In this document: positions 25,203 to 33,829 of the stretch, piece by piece
How positions within the stretch are numbered: position 1 is the stretch's first letter
Layout: every line of letters starts with the position of its first letter
Assembly (NCBI GenBank): GCA_020633825.1
Contig: JACKCV010000001.1
Coordinates: 621,001 to 685,000 of the forward strand
Length of the DNA: 64,000 nucleotides
From: Fibrobacteria bacterium
GTDB taxonomy: Bacteria; Fibrobacterota; Fibrobacteria; UBA5070
Reading direction: 5' to 3'
Program-made: the position numbers and the translations under genes
The notes under the pieces: model-generated
The model's input: the letters and a program-made list of their open reading frames with translations, nothing else
Database searches by the model: none
What the model was told of the DNA's origin: nothing

Positions 25203-26204
25203 ATGCGTCCGTACCGCTCCGTGCTGCTGCTCGCCGCCACCACCGCCCTTCTGGCGGCCTGCTCGTCCAAGGACAAGGAAGCCGAGGCCCCCAAGGCCCC
25301 TCTCCGGATCGCCTACAGCGATTGGCCGGGTTGGACGGCGCTGGAAATCGCCATCCAGAAGGGGTGGTTCAAGGAGGCCGGCGTCGACGTCGAATTCTCC
25401 TGGTTCGAATACGCCCCTTCCATGGAGGCCTTCACCGCGGGCAAGGTCGATGCCGTGACGGTCGCCTCCGGAGACGCGCTGGTCACCGGAGCCCAGGGCG
25501 GCATGAACGTGGCCGTGCTCGTCACGGACTACTCCAACGGCAACGACATGATCGTGGCCAAACCCGGCATCTCCTCCCTCAAGGCGCTCAAGGGCAAGAA
25601 GGTGGGACTGGAAGTCGGGTTCGTGGAACACCTGCTGCTGCTCAAGGGATTGGCCATGAACGGCATGTCCGAATCGGACGTCAAGCTCGTGGGGACCCCC
25701 ACCCACCAGACCGCGCAGGTGCTGGCCACCGGTGATGTCGATGCCATCGGAGCCTGGCAGCCCAACTCCGGACAGGCCCTCAAGTCCGTTCCCGGTTCCA
25801 AGGCGATCTTCTCCTCGGCCGACGCTCCGGGCCTGATCTACGACTTCCTGTCGGTGTCGCCCCAGAGCCTGGCCGAGCGCCGCGAGGACTGGGTGAAGGT
25901 CGTGAAGGTGTGGGACCGCGTGGTCGCCTACCTGGCCGATTCCACCACCCGCGCCGACGGGATCGCCATCATGGCCGCCCGCGTGGGAGTTCCCGCCGAG
26001 GAATACGCCAAGCTCCTCGACGGCACGCGATTCCTGACCCTCGCCGAGAGCCGCCCCCGCTTCCAGCAGGGCGCCGACCTCGCCTCCATTCCCTACTCCC
26101 TGGCCGTGGCCGACACCTTCAATGTGGTGAACAAGGTCTACGACTCGGCGCAGGCTCCCTTCGCCTACCTCGATTCGACCCTGACCATCGAAGCCCTCCA
26201 GTAG
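25203..26204 (+). CDS. ABC transporter substrate-binding lipoprotein (TauA/NMT1 type), likely guanidine uptake
   Basis: A 333-residue protein with signal MRPYRSVLLLAATTALLAAC and lipobox LAAC (Cys20). The body matches the nitrate/sulfonate/taurine-type binding proteins: LRIAYSDWPGWTALEIAIQKG, FTAGKVDAVTVASGDAL, ALKGKKVGLEVG and ATGDVDAIGAWQP. A strong AGGAGG precedes the ATG. It leads an operon with a permease, an ATPase, two DUF1989 proteins and a biotin carboxylase that is preceded by guanidine-type riboswitches, so guanidine or a guanidinium compound is the likely ligand. The ligand is inferred from context. Confidence 0.9.
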   Translation: MRPYRSVLLLAATTALLAACSSKDKEAEAPKAPLRIAYSDWPGWTALEIAIQKGWFKEAGVDVEFSWFEYAPSMEAFTAGKVDAVTVASGDALVTGAQGGMNVAVLVTDYSNGNDMIVAKPGISSLKALKGKKVGLEVGFVEHLLLLKGLAMNGMSESDVKLVGTPTHQTAQVLATGDVDAIGAWQPNSGQALKSVPGSKAIFSSADAPGLIYDFLSVSPQSLAERREDWVKVVKVWDRVVAYLADSTTRADGIAIMAARVGVPAEEYAKLLDGTRFLTLAESRPRFQQGADLASIPYSLAVADTFNVVNKVYDSAQAPFAYLDSTLTIEALQ

Positions 26205-26213
26205 GGACCCGAT

Positions 26214-26239
26214 CCCGCGTTCCTCGGGACGGACGCGGG
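26214..26239 (+). promoter_or_regulatory. Intercistronic hairpin after the binding-protein gene
   Basis: Bases 26214-26222 and 26231-26239 form a nine-pair stem (CCCGCGTTC / GGACGCGGG, one G-T pair) just after the TAG at 26202-26204. There is no T-run, so it is more likely an mRNA-stabilising or attenuating hairpin than a terminator. Such hairpins keep binding-protein transcripts in excess over the permease. Confidence 0.45.
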
Positions 26240-26261
26240 AATCGACCCTCTTCCAACGCGC

Positions 26262-26309
26262 CCCGGGACGGCCCGGGTGCGCGCGGACGCCACGGCGGGA
26301 CGGCCCGCC
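26262..26309 (+). promoter_or_regulatory. Guanidine-II (mini-ykkC) riboswitch candidate before the permease gene
   Basis: Two GC hairpins each close an ACGG tetraloop: CCCGGG-ACGG-CCCGGG (26262-26277) and GGCGGG-ACGG-CCCGCC (26294-26309), separated by 16 bases. The first stem extends outward with four more pairs around a bulged T. This is the defining architecture of guanidine-II riboswitches: two stem-loops with ACGR loops that pair loop-to-loop around guanidinium. The permease ATG is 24 bases further, with GGGAG at 26325-26329, consistent with translational control. The downstream genes are exactly the class's known targets. Confidence 0.85.
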
Positions 26310-26332
26310 ATCTCCCTCGAAAGCGGGAGCCC

Positions 26333-27373
26333 ATGAAACCATCCGGCCATCGTCGTGGAGCATCGCTGTTCCGCATCCAGGGAACCCTGGCTCCGCGGCC
26401 GCGGGCGATCCTGTGGGTGCTGTCGTTCCTGGTGCCCCTGCTGGCCTGGAGCGCGGTCAGCTACGTGCCTTGGATCTGGCATCCCCTGGTGGAGGTCTCC
26501 GAGCCCGGCGACGTCCGCTGGTTCACTCCCGGCATGCGCGTGGACGAACAGGCGTTCGACCGCGCCAACGCCCTGGTCGCCAAGAACGCAGGCACCCTGG
26601 CGGTGGGAACCCCGGCCAATCCGGTCTTCCTGCCGGCCCCCCACGAAGTGGCGCGCGCCCTGTTCACCTCCTTCGCGACCCCTCCGCGCCTTTCCGAGGA
26701 GATGTGGCTCCACGAGAGCCTGCTGCACTCGATGCGCACCATCGCCTTGGGGTTCCTGATCAGCTCGCTGATCGGCATTCCCCTGGGGATCGCCTGCGGT
26801 GCGATCCCGGCCATGGCCCGGCTCTCCGAGCCCTTCCTGGAATTCTTCCGCTACCTGCCCGCTCCGGCCTTCGGCGCCCTGTGCGTGGCGGTGCTGGGCA
26901 TCAACGACGCGCCCAAGATCGCCATCATCTTCATCGGCACCTTCTTCCAGCAGGTGCTGGTGGTGGCCAACACCGTGCGTCGCGTCGAACCCTCGCTGAT
27001 CGAGGCCGCCCAGACCCTGGGCGCCCCGCCGCGCCACCAGTTGCTGCGCGTGGTGGTGCCCGCTTCCATAGCCGATCTCTACACCGACCAGCGCGTGCTT
27101 CTGGGCTGGGCCTGGACCTACCTGGTGGTCGCCGAGCTGATCGGTACCAGCTCCGGCATCACCTACTTCATCAACCTGCAGGCCAAGTACCGCGCCTACG
27201 ACAACGTCATGGCCGCCATCCTCATCATCGGGGTGGTGGGGTTGGGCTCCGACCTGGTGCTGGCCTGGATCGGACGACGCCTCTTCCCCTGGCGCAAGGA
27301 CGCCAAGCCCGGACTGGGAGCGCTGTTCCGCCGACGCTCCGGAAAACCCGTCGTCCTGGAGGGTGCGGCATGA
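26333..27373 (+). CDS. ABC transporter permease (TauC/SsuC type)
   Basis: A 346-residue inner-membrane protein. After a first helix (ILWVLSFLVPLLAWSAVSYV) there is an unusually long external insert of about 110 residues, then the BPD_transp_1 core (SMRTIALGFLISSLIGIPLGI, FFRYLPAPAFGALCVAVLGI). The ATPase-coupling loop EAAQTLGAPPRHQLLRVVVPASI is present. The ATG at 26333 follows GGGAG and lies just after a guanidine-II-type element. The stop overlaps the ATPase start (ATGA at 27370-27373). It pairs with the binding protein and ATPase as a nitrate/taurine-class importer. Confidence 0.92.
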   Translation: MKPSGHRRGASLFRIQGTLAPRPRAILWVLSFLVPLLAWSAVSYVPWIWHPLVEVSEPGDVRWFTPGMRVDEQAFDRANALVAKNAGTLAVGTPANPVFLPAPHEVARALFTSFATPPRLSEEMWLHESLLHSMRTIALGFLISSLIGIPLGIACGAIPAMARLSEPFLEFFRYLPAPAFGALCVAVLGINDAPKIAIIFIGTFFQQVLVVANTVRRVEPSLIEAAQTLGAPPRHQLLRVVVPASIADLYTDQRVLLGWAWTYLVVAELIGTSSGITYFINLQAKYRAYDNVMAAILIIGVVGLGSDLVLAWIGRRLFPWRKDAKPGLGALFRRRSGKPVVLEGAA

Positions 27374-28269
27374 CCGATCGTCCCGCACCTGCGCTTCCCG
27401 TCGCCGACGAGGCCACGGCCGCCCGCCTCGACCGCATGCGCGGCCGCGAGAAGGTGCTGGAGGTGAAGAGCCTCGGCAAGACCTTCGAATCCTCCCAAGG
27501 GCCCGTCGAGGCGTTGCGCGATGTGTCGTTTTCCGTCCATCGCCGCGAATTCCTGTGCATCGTCGGCGCCTCCGGCTGCGGCAAATCCACCCTGGTGCGA
27601 CTCCTCGCCGGCCTCGAGGAATCGACCTCCGGCGAGATCCTCGTCGACGGACGCCCCGTCGACGGCCCCGGTCGCGACCGCGGCATGGTCTTCCAGGGAT
27701 ACACCCTCTTCCCCTGGCTCACCGTGGTGCGCAACGTCGCCTTCGGACTGGAGATGTCGGGGATGGGTCGCGGGGCGGCCGATTCCGAGGCGAGGGAGTG
27801 GATCGATCTGGTGGGACTGCGCGGGTTCGAGGACAACTACCCTCACCAGCTTTCCGGCGGCATGAAGCAGCGCGTGGCGATCGCGCGCAGCCTCGCCGCC
27901 CGCCCCCGGGTGCTGCTGATGGACGAGCCCTTCGGAGCCCTCGACGCCCAGACGCGCGCCCAGATGCAATCGCACCTGTTGCAGATCTGGAAGAACGTCG
28001 ACATCACCATCGTCTTCATCACCCACGATCTCGACGAGGCCGTGTACCTCTCCGACCGCATCCTGGTGCTCGATCCCCGCCCCGGCCGGGTGCGCGAGCA
28101 TTTGGAGGTGCCGGTGCCGCGTCCGCGAAGCTTCGAGCAGATCGTCTCGAGCGCCTTCCAGGGCACCCGAGCCCGCCTCGACCACCTCATCCACCCCCCC
28201 CAGCCCGTCCACGACATCGAACGCATCCCCATGGTGCGGTTCACCGTCGTCGGAGACGAGGTCGAATGA
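27370..28269 (+). CDS. ABC transporter ATPase (TauB/SsuB type)
   Basis: A 299-residue protein with all nucleotide-binding motifs: Walker A GASGCGKST (66-74), Q-loop VFQG (Gln109), signature LSGGMKQ (161-167), Walker B VLLMDEP (181-187), D-loop GALD and switch THD (ITHDLDEA). It starts inside the permease stop (ATGA) and ends inside the next gene's start (28266), so it is tightly coupled. It powers import together with the two upstream components. Confidence 0.95.
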   Translation: MTDRPAPALPVADEATAARLDRMRGREKVLEVKSLGKTFESSQGPVEALRDVSFSVHRREFLCIVGASGCGKSTLVRLLAGLEESTSGEILVDGRPVDGPGRDRGMVFQGYTLFPWLTVVRNVAFGLEMSGMGRGAADSEAREWIDLVGLRGFEDNYPHQLSGGMKQRVAIARSLAARPRVLLMDEPFGALDAQTRAQMQSHLLQIWKNVDITIVFITHDLDEAVYLSDRILVLDPRPGRVREHLEVPVPRPRSFEQIVSSAFQGTRARLDHLIHPPQPVHDIERIPMVRFTVVGDEVE

Positions 28270-28982
28270 CCATGAACGAAGAACTCCTCTACTCCGAACA
28301 CGTCCCCGGCGGGGCCTCCTGGTCGGCCGTGGTCCGTCGCGGCCGCGCGTTGCGGCTGCGCGATCCGTCGGGCCGTGCCAACGCCTCCATGCTCCTGTTG
28401 CGCGCCGACCAGCCCGTCGAGCGCTACAACATGCCCGACACCCTCAAGGCCCAGCACATCGCCCGTCTGGCGGCCCCTTGCGCGTTGTACTCCGACATGG
28501 GACACGTCCTGGCCTCCCTGGTGGAGGACTCGACGGGATGGCACGACACCGTCACCGGTTGCTCCAGCGCCGAAACCGCACGCAGGCGGTTCGGATCCGG
28601 ATCCTACCAGGAGAGGCGCAACGGACGGATCACCAACGCGCGCGACCATTTCCTGGTGGAGCTGGGCAAATACGGACTGGGCGAACGCGACCTCTCCTCG
28701 TGCGTCAACCTCTTCACTTCCGTGGCCGTTTCCGAGGATGGTTCCCTCTCCTGGGCTCCGCGCGGCGGTGCCGGGCGTTTCGCCACCCTGCGCATGGAGA
28801 TGGACGTCCTGGTGGTCGTATCGGCGGTCCCGCATCCGCTCGATCCCGAACCCTCCTGGAATCCCGCTCCCCTCGACCTCGAGATCCTGCGCGTGGACGC
28901 CCCCGGCCCCGACGATCCGGTGCGCCTCTCGTGCGAGCAGAACGGACGCGGCTTCGTCCTCACCGAAAGGATGTTCCTGTGA
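28266..28982 (+). CDS. DUF1989 / urea-carboxylase-associated protein 1, probable carboxyguanidine deiminase subunit
   Basis: A 238-residue member of the DUF1989 family (UAAP1 type): GRALRLRDPSGRANASMLLLRA, ERYNMPDTLKAQH, GWHDTVTGCSS, NARDHFLVELGKYGL and SSCVNLFTSVAV. Pairs of these proteins encoded next to the carboxylase have been shown to form carboxyguanidine deiminase (CgdAB), which removes ammonia from carboxyguanidine to give allophanate. Conserved Cys and His residues fit a metal site. The ATG at 28266 overlaps the ATPase stop (ATGA); an ATG at 28272 is an alternative. The subunit letter cannot be assigned safely from sequence. Confidence 0.88.
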   Translation: MTMNEELLYSEHVPGGASWSAVVRRGRALRLRDPSGRANASMLLLRADQPVERYNMPDTLKAQHIARLAAPCALYSDMGHVLASLVEDSTGWHDTVTGCSSAETARRRFGSGSYQERRNGRITNARDHFLVELGKYGLGERDLSSCVNLFTSVAVSEDGSLSWAPRGGAGRFATLRMEMDVLVVVSAVPHPLDPEPSWNPAPLDLEILRVDAPGPDDPVRLSCEQNGRGFVLTERMFL

Positions 28983-29629
28983 GCTCCTCGACCCTCCTGG
29001 AAAGCACCCTCGATCCGACCGTGGCCTCCCTCGACGTCACGGTGGAGTCGGGCGACCACTGGCTGCACGAGCTGAAGGCCGGACAGACCCTGCGCATCGT
29101 CGATCTCGAAGGCAACCAGGCCGTCGACACCTTCTTCCTCGACGCCGCCGATCCCACCGAGCGCTACAGCGCCGAGAACACCATCCGCGAACAGGGGAAC
29201 CTCTTCCTCACCACCGGATCCACCCTGCGCTCCACGCGCGGTCGGGCCATGGCGCGCATCCTCGCCGACACCTGCGGCCGCCACGACACCGTGGGCGGAG
29301 CGTGCGCGGCCGAATCCAACCAGGTCCGCTACGCCGTCGAAAAACGTCCCATGCACAACTGCCGCGACTCCTTCCTGCTGGCCATGGCGCGTTCGGGACG
29401 GCCCCTCGACAAGCGCGACATCGGGCCCAACGTGAACTTCTTCATGAACGTCCCCGTCACGGCCGAGGGCGGACTCCGGTTCGCCGATGGCATCTCCGAG
29501 GCGGGCAAGTACGTGGAGCTCGTGGCGCTTCGCGACATCCTGGTGCTCGTCTCCAACTGCCCCCAGCTCAACAACCCCTGCAACGGCTGGAATCCCACTC
29601 CCGTGCGCATGCTCGTCTGGAATTCCTGA
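28979..29629 (+). CDS. DUF1989 / urea-carboxylase-associated protein 2, probable carboxyguanidine deiminase subunit
   Basis: A 216-residue DUF1989 protein (UAAP2 type): GQTLRIVDLEGNQAVDTFFLD, ERYSAENTIREQGN, CGRHDTVGGACAAE, HNCRDSFLLAMARSG, NVNFFMNVPV and SNCPQLNNPCNGWNPTPVR. The GTG start overlaps the preceding TGA (GTGA), so the two DUF1989 subunits are made in step. Together they are expected to act after the carboxylase. A second guanidine-II-type element lies between this gene and the carboxylase. Confidence 0.9.
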   Translation: MSSSTLLESTLDPTVASLDVTVESGDHWLHELKAGQTLRIVDLEGNQAVDTFFLDAADPTERYSAENTIREQGNLFLTTGSTLRSTRGRAMARILADTCGRHDTVGGACAAESNQVRYAVEKRPMHNCRDSFLLAMARSGRPLDKRDIGPNVNFFMNVPVTAEGGLRFADGISEAGKYVELVALRDILVLVSNCPQLNNPCNGWNPTPVRMLVWNS

Positions 29630-29734
29630 GAGCGGGCGCGCCCCCTCCGGCCGGCGCCTGCGGGGTCCGGCTGGTCCGGGCTGCGCTGCGCTCCGGCCCC
29701 TGTCGGGTCCCCTTGCGGGCCCTCCCCATCCGTC

Positions 29735-29781
29735 GCGCGGGACGTCCCGTGCGGCTTCCCATCCCGGCGGGACGGCCCGCC
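29735..29781 (+). promoter_or_regulatory. Second guanidine-II-type tandem hairpin, before the carboxylase gene
   Basis: The first stem is GCGCGGG-ACGT-CCCGTGC (29735-29752) and the second is GGCGGG-ACGG-CCCGCC (29766-29781), with a 13-base linker. The second hairpin is identical in sequence to the second hairpin of the upstream element. The first loop is ACGT, not the consensus ACGR. The carboxylase ATG is 22 bases downstream, and a small GACGG-AAT-CCGTC hairpin abuts it (29790-29802). The position in mid-operon implies independent translational control of the carboxylase. Confidence 0.7.
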
Positions 29782-29802
29782 CCAGAGAAGACGGAATCCG
29801 TC

Positions 29803-32800
29803 ATGTTCCACAAGGTCCTGATCGCCAACCGCGGCGCCATCGCCTGCCGCGTCCTGCGCACCCTCCGCCGCATGGGGGTGTCCTCCGTGGCGGTCCACTC
29901 CGACGCCGACCTCGACAGCCTCCACATCGACCAGGCCGACGAGGCCGTGCGCATCGGGCCGGCTCCCGCCGCCGAGAGCTACCTCGACGCCTCCGCCATC
30001 CTCGAGGCCGCACGGTCCACCGGCGCCGAGGCGATCCATCCCGGCTACGGGTTCCTCTCGGAGAACGCCGCCTTCGCCGAGGCCTGCGAGGCCGCCGGCA
30101 TCGCCTTCCTGGGGCCCACGCCCGACCAGATGCGGGTGTTCGGCCTCAAGCACTCGGCGCGCGAGGCCGCCCTGAGGGCGGGGGTGGCGCTGCTTCCCGG
30201 AACCGGTCTGCTGGCGTCGCTCGACGAAGCCCGCACCGAGGCGGCGCGCATCGGCTACCCCGTCATGCTCAAGAGCACCGCCGGGGGTGGGGGGATCGGC
30301 ATGCGGCGCGTGTCGTGCGGGGAGGAGTTGGACGACGCCTGGGAGGCGGTCTCGGCCCTGGCCCAGGCCAACTTCAAGGACGCCGGCATGTACCTCGAGA
30401 AGCTCGTGGTGCGCGCCCGGCACGTGGAAGTGCAGATCTTCGGCGACGGGAAGGGGCGCGTGGTCGCGCTCGGGACGCGCGATTGCTCGGCCCAGAGGCG
30501 CAACCAGAAGGTGGTGGAGGAGGCTCCCGCACCCGGCCTCTCGCCCCGGACGGAAGCGAAGCTCCTGCGCGAGGCCGTGGCCCTGGGGCAGTCGGTCTCC
30601 TATCGTTCGGCGGGCACGGTCGAATTCGTGCTCGATGCCGACACCGGCGAATCGTGGTTCCTGGAGGTGAACACCCGGCTGCAGGTGGAGCACGGAGTCA
30701 CCGAGGAAATCTTCGGGGTGGACCTCGTGGAATGGATGGTGCGGGTGGGGTCCGGCGAGTCCTCCTTCCTCGACGCCGTTCCGTCCCCTTCGGGACACGC
30801 CATGCAGGCGCGCGTCTACGCCGAGGATCCCGCGCGTGGGCACGCCCCCTCCTGCGGATTGCTGACCGAAGTCGCCTTCCCGGCCCGGGCCCGCGTCGAG
30901 ACCTGGGTGCGCGCCGGCACCGAGGTGCCTCCCTGGTACGACCCGATGGTGGCGAAGGTGATCGTGCGCGCCTCCGACCGCGCCGGGGCCGTGGCGTCCC
31001 TCGACCGCGCCCTGGCCGGAACGCGCGTGGGGGGCGTGGCCACCAACATCGGGCATGTCCGCTCCATCCTGGCCCATCCCGACTTCCGCCTGGGGCGAGT
31101 GCACACCGGCCTGGTGGCCGAGGTCGCCGATCGCCCACGCGCGTTGGAGGTGGTTTCCGGAGGCGTCCAGACCACCGTCCAGGACTGGCCGGGGCGTGTG
31201 GGCCTTTGGAACGTGGGGATCCCTCCCTCGGGACCCATGGACGACCTTTCCTTCCGGCTGGGAAATCGCGCCCTGGGCAATCCCGAAGGCGCGGCGGGAT
31301 TGGAGTTCGTGCTGAAGGGGCCGGTGCTCAAAGCCCATGCCGATCTGGTGGCGGTTCTGGCCGGGGCCGATTTCGACACCCGCCTCGACGGAGTCCCCCA
31401 GGTCCCCTGGGTGCCCTTCGCATGGAAGGCCGGACAGGTCTTGTCGTGCCCGAAGGTGGCCGGTCCCGGGGCGCGCGGCTACCTGCTGGTGGCCGGAGGT
31501 CTCGACGTCCCGGAGCATCTCGGGTCGCGCTCCACCTTCACGCTGGGCGGCTTCGGTGGGCACGGTGGACGCGCCCTGCGCACCGGCGACCGCCTGCCGG
31601 TGGGATCGGCCCCTACGGACCCCGCCGTCGGGCCGGTTCCCGAATCCGAGCGTCCCGTCCTGGCTACGGCGTGGCGCATCGGCGTGCTCCTGGGGCCGCA
31701 CGCCGCCCCCGACTACTTCCTCCCCGACGACATGGACGACTTCTTCGCCGCCGATTGGAGCGTCCACTACAACTCCGACCGCACCGGCACGCGCCTGGTG
31801 GGGCCGCGACCGCGCTGGGCTCGGACCGACGGCGGCGAAGCAGGCCTGCACCCTTCCAACCTGCACGACAACGCGTACGTTCCCGGCACGGTCGACTTCA
31901 CCGGCGACACCCCGGTGATCCTCGGGCCCGACGGTCCCTCGCTGGGCGGATTCGCCTGCCCGGTCACCATCGCCCTGGGCGAGCTGTGGAAGGCCGGTCA
32001 GCTCAAGGCCGGAGATACGGTGCGGTTCGTGCCGCTCACCGAGCCGCAGGCCCGGGAGTCGAGGCCGGTACGCGAGCTCGCCGTGGCCCGAGGCGCGGTT
32101 CCGTGGACGCTCGCCGCCGAGGGCATCGTGCTGCACCGCGCCACCGACCGCGCACCGCTTCCCGATCTGCTGGTGCGCCAGGATGGCGACGACGCCTTCC
32201 TGGTGGAATTCGGCCCCATGGTCCTGGACCTCCCGCTGCGCCTGCGGGCTCAGGCGCTTCTGGAGGCCCTCACCGCCGAAGGAGGCGAGGGTCTGGGCGA
32301 TCTCACTCCCGGCATCCGAAGTCTTCAGGTGCGGTTCGATCCCGGACGGATCGATCGCGCCACCTTGTTGCGGCGCGTGGTGGAGCTCGAGGCCTCCCTG
32401 CCCGACGTGCGGGAAATGGAATTCGAGAGTCGCACCGTCTGGCTTCCGCTTTCGTGGGACGACCCGCAGACCCGCCTGGCCATCGAGAAGTACCAGAGCA
32501 CGGTGCGCCCCGACGCGCCCTGGTGCCCCTCCAACCTCGAGTTCATCCGCCGAGTCAACGGCCTGGCATCGCTCGACGAGGTCAAGCGCATCGTCTTCGA
32601 CGCCGAATACCTGGTGATGGGTTTGGGCGATGTCTATTTGGGCGCGCCGGTCGCCACGCCGCTCGATCCTCGCCACCGCCTCGTGACCACCAAGTACAAC
32701 CCCGCCCGGACCTGGACTCCCGAGAATGCCGTGGGCATCGGCGGAGCCTACCTGTGCGTCTACGGCATGGAAGGTCCTGGAGGCTACCAGTTCGTGGGTC

Positions 32801-33390
32801 GCACGGTGCAGATGTGGAACCGCTGGCTCTCCACGCCTGAATTCGAGAAACCCTGGTTGCTGCGGTTCTTCGATCGCATCCGGTTCTACGAGGTTTCCGC
32901 CGCCGAGCTCCTGCGTCTGCGCGAGGAGTTCCCCCGCGGTCGCCATCGCCTGCGGATCGAACCCGGAGTCTTCCGTTGGAAGGACCACGAAGCGTTCCTG
33001 TCGCGACACTCCAGCGAGATCGACGCCTTCCAAACCCGACAGCGCGAGGCCTTTGCCGCCGAGCGCGAGCGCTGGGAAGCCCAGGGAGTGTCGGTGGTGG
33101 GGGCGCAGGAGGCCACCGCCACCGCGGAAGCTCCGGAAGTTCCCGAGGGTTGCCTACCCGTGGTCGCCGACCTTCCCGGAAGCGTGTGGAAGGTGGTGAC
33201 CTCCGACGGCGCATCCGTGGCCGAAGGCGATCCGGTGGCGATTCTGGAGAGCATGAAGATGGAATCCCCCGTCTTCGCCCCCTGCGGCGGCACGATCCGC
33301 GAGATCCGGGTCGCCCCCGGACAGGCCGTGGCTCCCGGACAGATCCTGGCCGTCATCAAGCCCCCGGGGCCTGCGGACGGAGGGCCTTGA
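29803..33390 (+). CDS. Urea/guanidine carboxylase (biotin-dependent), probably guanidine carboxylase
   Basis: A 1195-residue protein, the usual full length for bacterial urea carboxylase. Residues 1-450 are biotin carboxylase (KVLIANRGAIACRVLRTLRR, HPGYGFLSENAAFAEAC, ATP-grasp KSTAGGGGIGMRR at 157-169, EVNTRLQVEHGVTEE). Residues about 455-770 are the KipA/AHS2-like carboxyltransferase half (TTVQDWPGRVGLWNVGIPPSGPMD in two blocks) and about 790-1010 the KipI/AHS1-like half (EFGPMVLDLPLRLRAQALLE, WLPLSWDD). The C-terminus is a biotinyl domain with ESMKMES (Lys1152). It carboxylates urea or guanidine using ATP and bicarbonate. The DUF1989 pair and guanidine-II elements argue for guanidine. No allophanate hydrolase follows. 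Confidence 0.95.
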   Translation: MFHKVLIANRGAIACRVLRTLRRMGVSSVAVHSDADLDSLHIDQADEAVRIGPAPAAESYLDASAILEAARSTGAEAIHPGYGFLSENAAFAEACEAAGIAFLGPTPDQMRVFGLKHSAREAALRAGVALLPGTGLLASLDEARTEAARIGYPVMLKSTAGGGGIGMRRVSCGEELDDAWEAVSALAQANFKDAGMYLEKLVVRARHVEVQIFGDGKGRVVALGTRDCSAQRRNQKVVEEAPAPGLSPRTEAKLLREAVALGQSVSYRSAGTVEFVLDADTGESWFLEVNTRLQVEHGVTEEIFGVDLVEWMVRVGSGESSFLDAVPSPSGHAMQARVYAEDPARGHAPSCGLLTEVAFPARARVETWVRAGTEVPPWYDPMVAKVIVRASDRAGAVASLDRALAGTRVGGVATNIGHVRSILAHPDFRLGRVHTGLVAEVADRPRALEVVSGGVQTTVQDWPGRVGLWNVGIPPSGPMDDLSFRLGNRALGNPEGAAGLEFVLKGPVLKAHADLVAVLAGADFDTRLDGVPQVPWVPFAWKAGQVLSCPKVAGPGARGYLLVAGGLDVPEHLGSRSTFTLGGFGGHGGRALRTGDRLPVGSAPTDPAVGPVPESERPVLATAWRIGVLLGPHAAPDYFLPDDMDDFFAADWSVHYNSDRTGTRLVGPRPRWARTDGGEAGLHPSNLHDNAYVPGTVDFTGDTPVILGPDGPSLGGFACPVTIALGELWKAGQLKAGDTVRFVPLTEPQARESRPVRELAVARGAVPWTLAAEGIVLHRATDRAPLPDLLVRQDGDDAFLVEFGPMVLDLPLRLRAQALLEALTAEGGEGLGDLTPGIRSLQVRFDPGRIDRATLLRRVVELEASLPDVREMEFESRTVWLPLSWDDPQTRLAIEKYQSTVRPDAPWCPSNLEFIRRVNGLASLDEVKRIVFDAEYLVMGLGDVYLGAPVATPLDPRHRLVTTKYNPARTWTPENAVGIGGAYLCVYGMEGPGGYQFVGRTVQMWNRWLSTPEFEKPWLLRFFDRIRFYEVSAAELLRLREEFPRGRHRLRIEPGVFRWKDHEAFLSRHSSEIDAFQTRQREAFAAERERWEAQGVSVVGAQEATATAEAPEVPEGCLPVVADLPGSVWKVVTSDGASVAEGDPVAILESMKMESPVFAPCGGTIREIRVAPGQAVAPGQILAVIKPPGPADGGP

Positions 33391-33421
33391 CGGAGCGCCG
33401 GAGACCTCCAAGCTTGCCCCC

Positions 33422-33655
33422 ATGCGAACACTGGCGAAGACCGTCGAAGGCCACCTGGAAGGCATCGTGCGCGTGTTCAACCTGGGGGTCACGAACGTCG
33501 CTGCCGAAAGTCTCAACGCCCGCATCCAAGCCGTGAGGGTCAAGTGCCGAGGCTATCGTCACTTCCAAGCTTTCCGCGGCAGTGTGCTGTTCCATCTGGG
33601 CGGCCTCTATCTCTATCCCAGGAACCCGCACTCAGCTGTGCTGGTTTCCGGGTGA
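33422..33655 (+). pseudogene. ISL3-family transposase, C-terminal fragment
   Basis: The 77 residues match the end of ISL3 transposases: LAKTVEGHLEGIVRVF, NVAAESLNARIQAVRVKCRG and HFQAFRGSVLFHLGGLYLYP. The catalytic core and zinc-finger N-terminus are missing. It starts only about 30 bases after the carboxylase stop, suggesting that insertion and deletion truncated whatever followed the guanidine operon. An ISL3 N-terminal piece lies at 34587 in the same orientation but downstream, so the two are not a simple split gene. Confidence 0.8.
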
Positions 33656-33829
33656 CCCATGAGAATCACGGTAGACCCCAGACTTGGGATCAAGCTCTTA
33701 TCTCCCTTTGCTTTCCAACCTCGGAATCGGATACGAGGAGTATTGGGAATGATGCCATCATCCCAGCTACTTCTTTGTAAATCTGCATAATACTCAGGAT
33801 TTCCAAACTTTCCTAGAACCTAAGATATC

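Noticed and set aside
29630..29734. Very GC-rich stretch before the second riboswitch as a separate structured RNA
   Set aside because: It contains many possible GC pairings but no conserved motif I recognise; random pairing at this composition is expected.
29329..33033. A 1234-codon minus-strand open frame opposite the carboxylase
   Set aside because: Antisense of a well-defined carboxylase; no domain and no start context.
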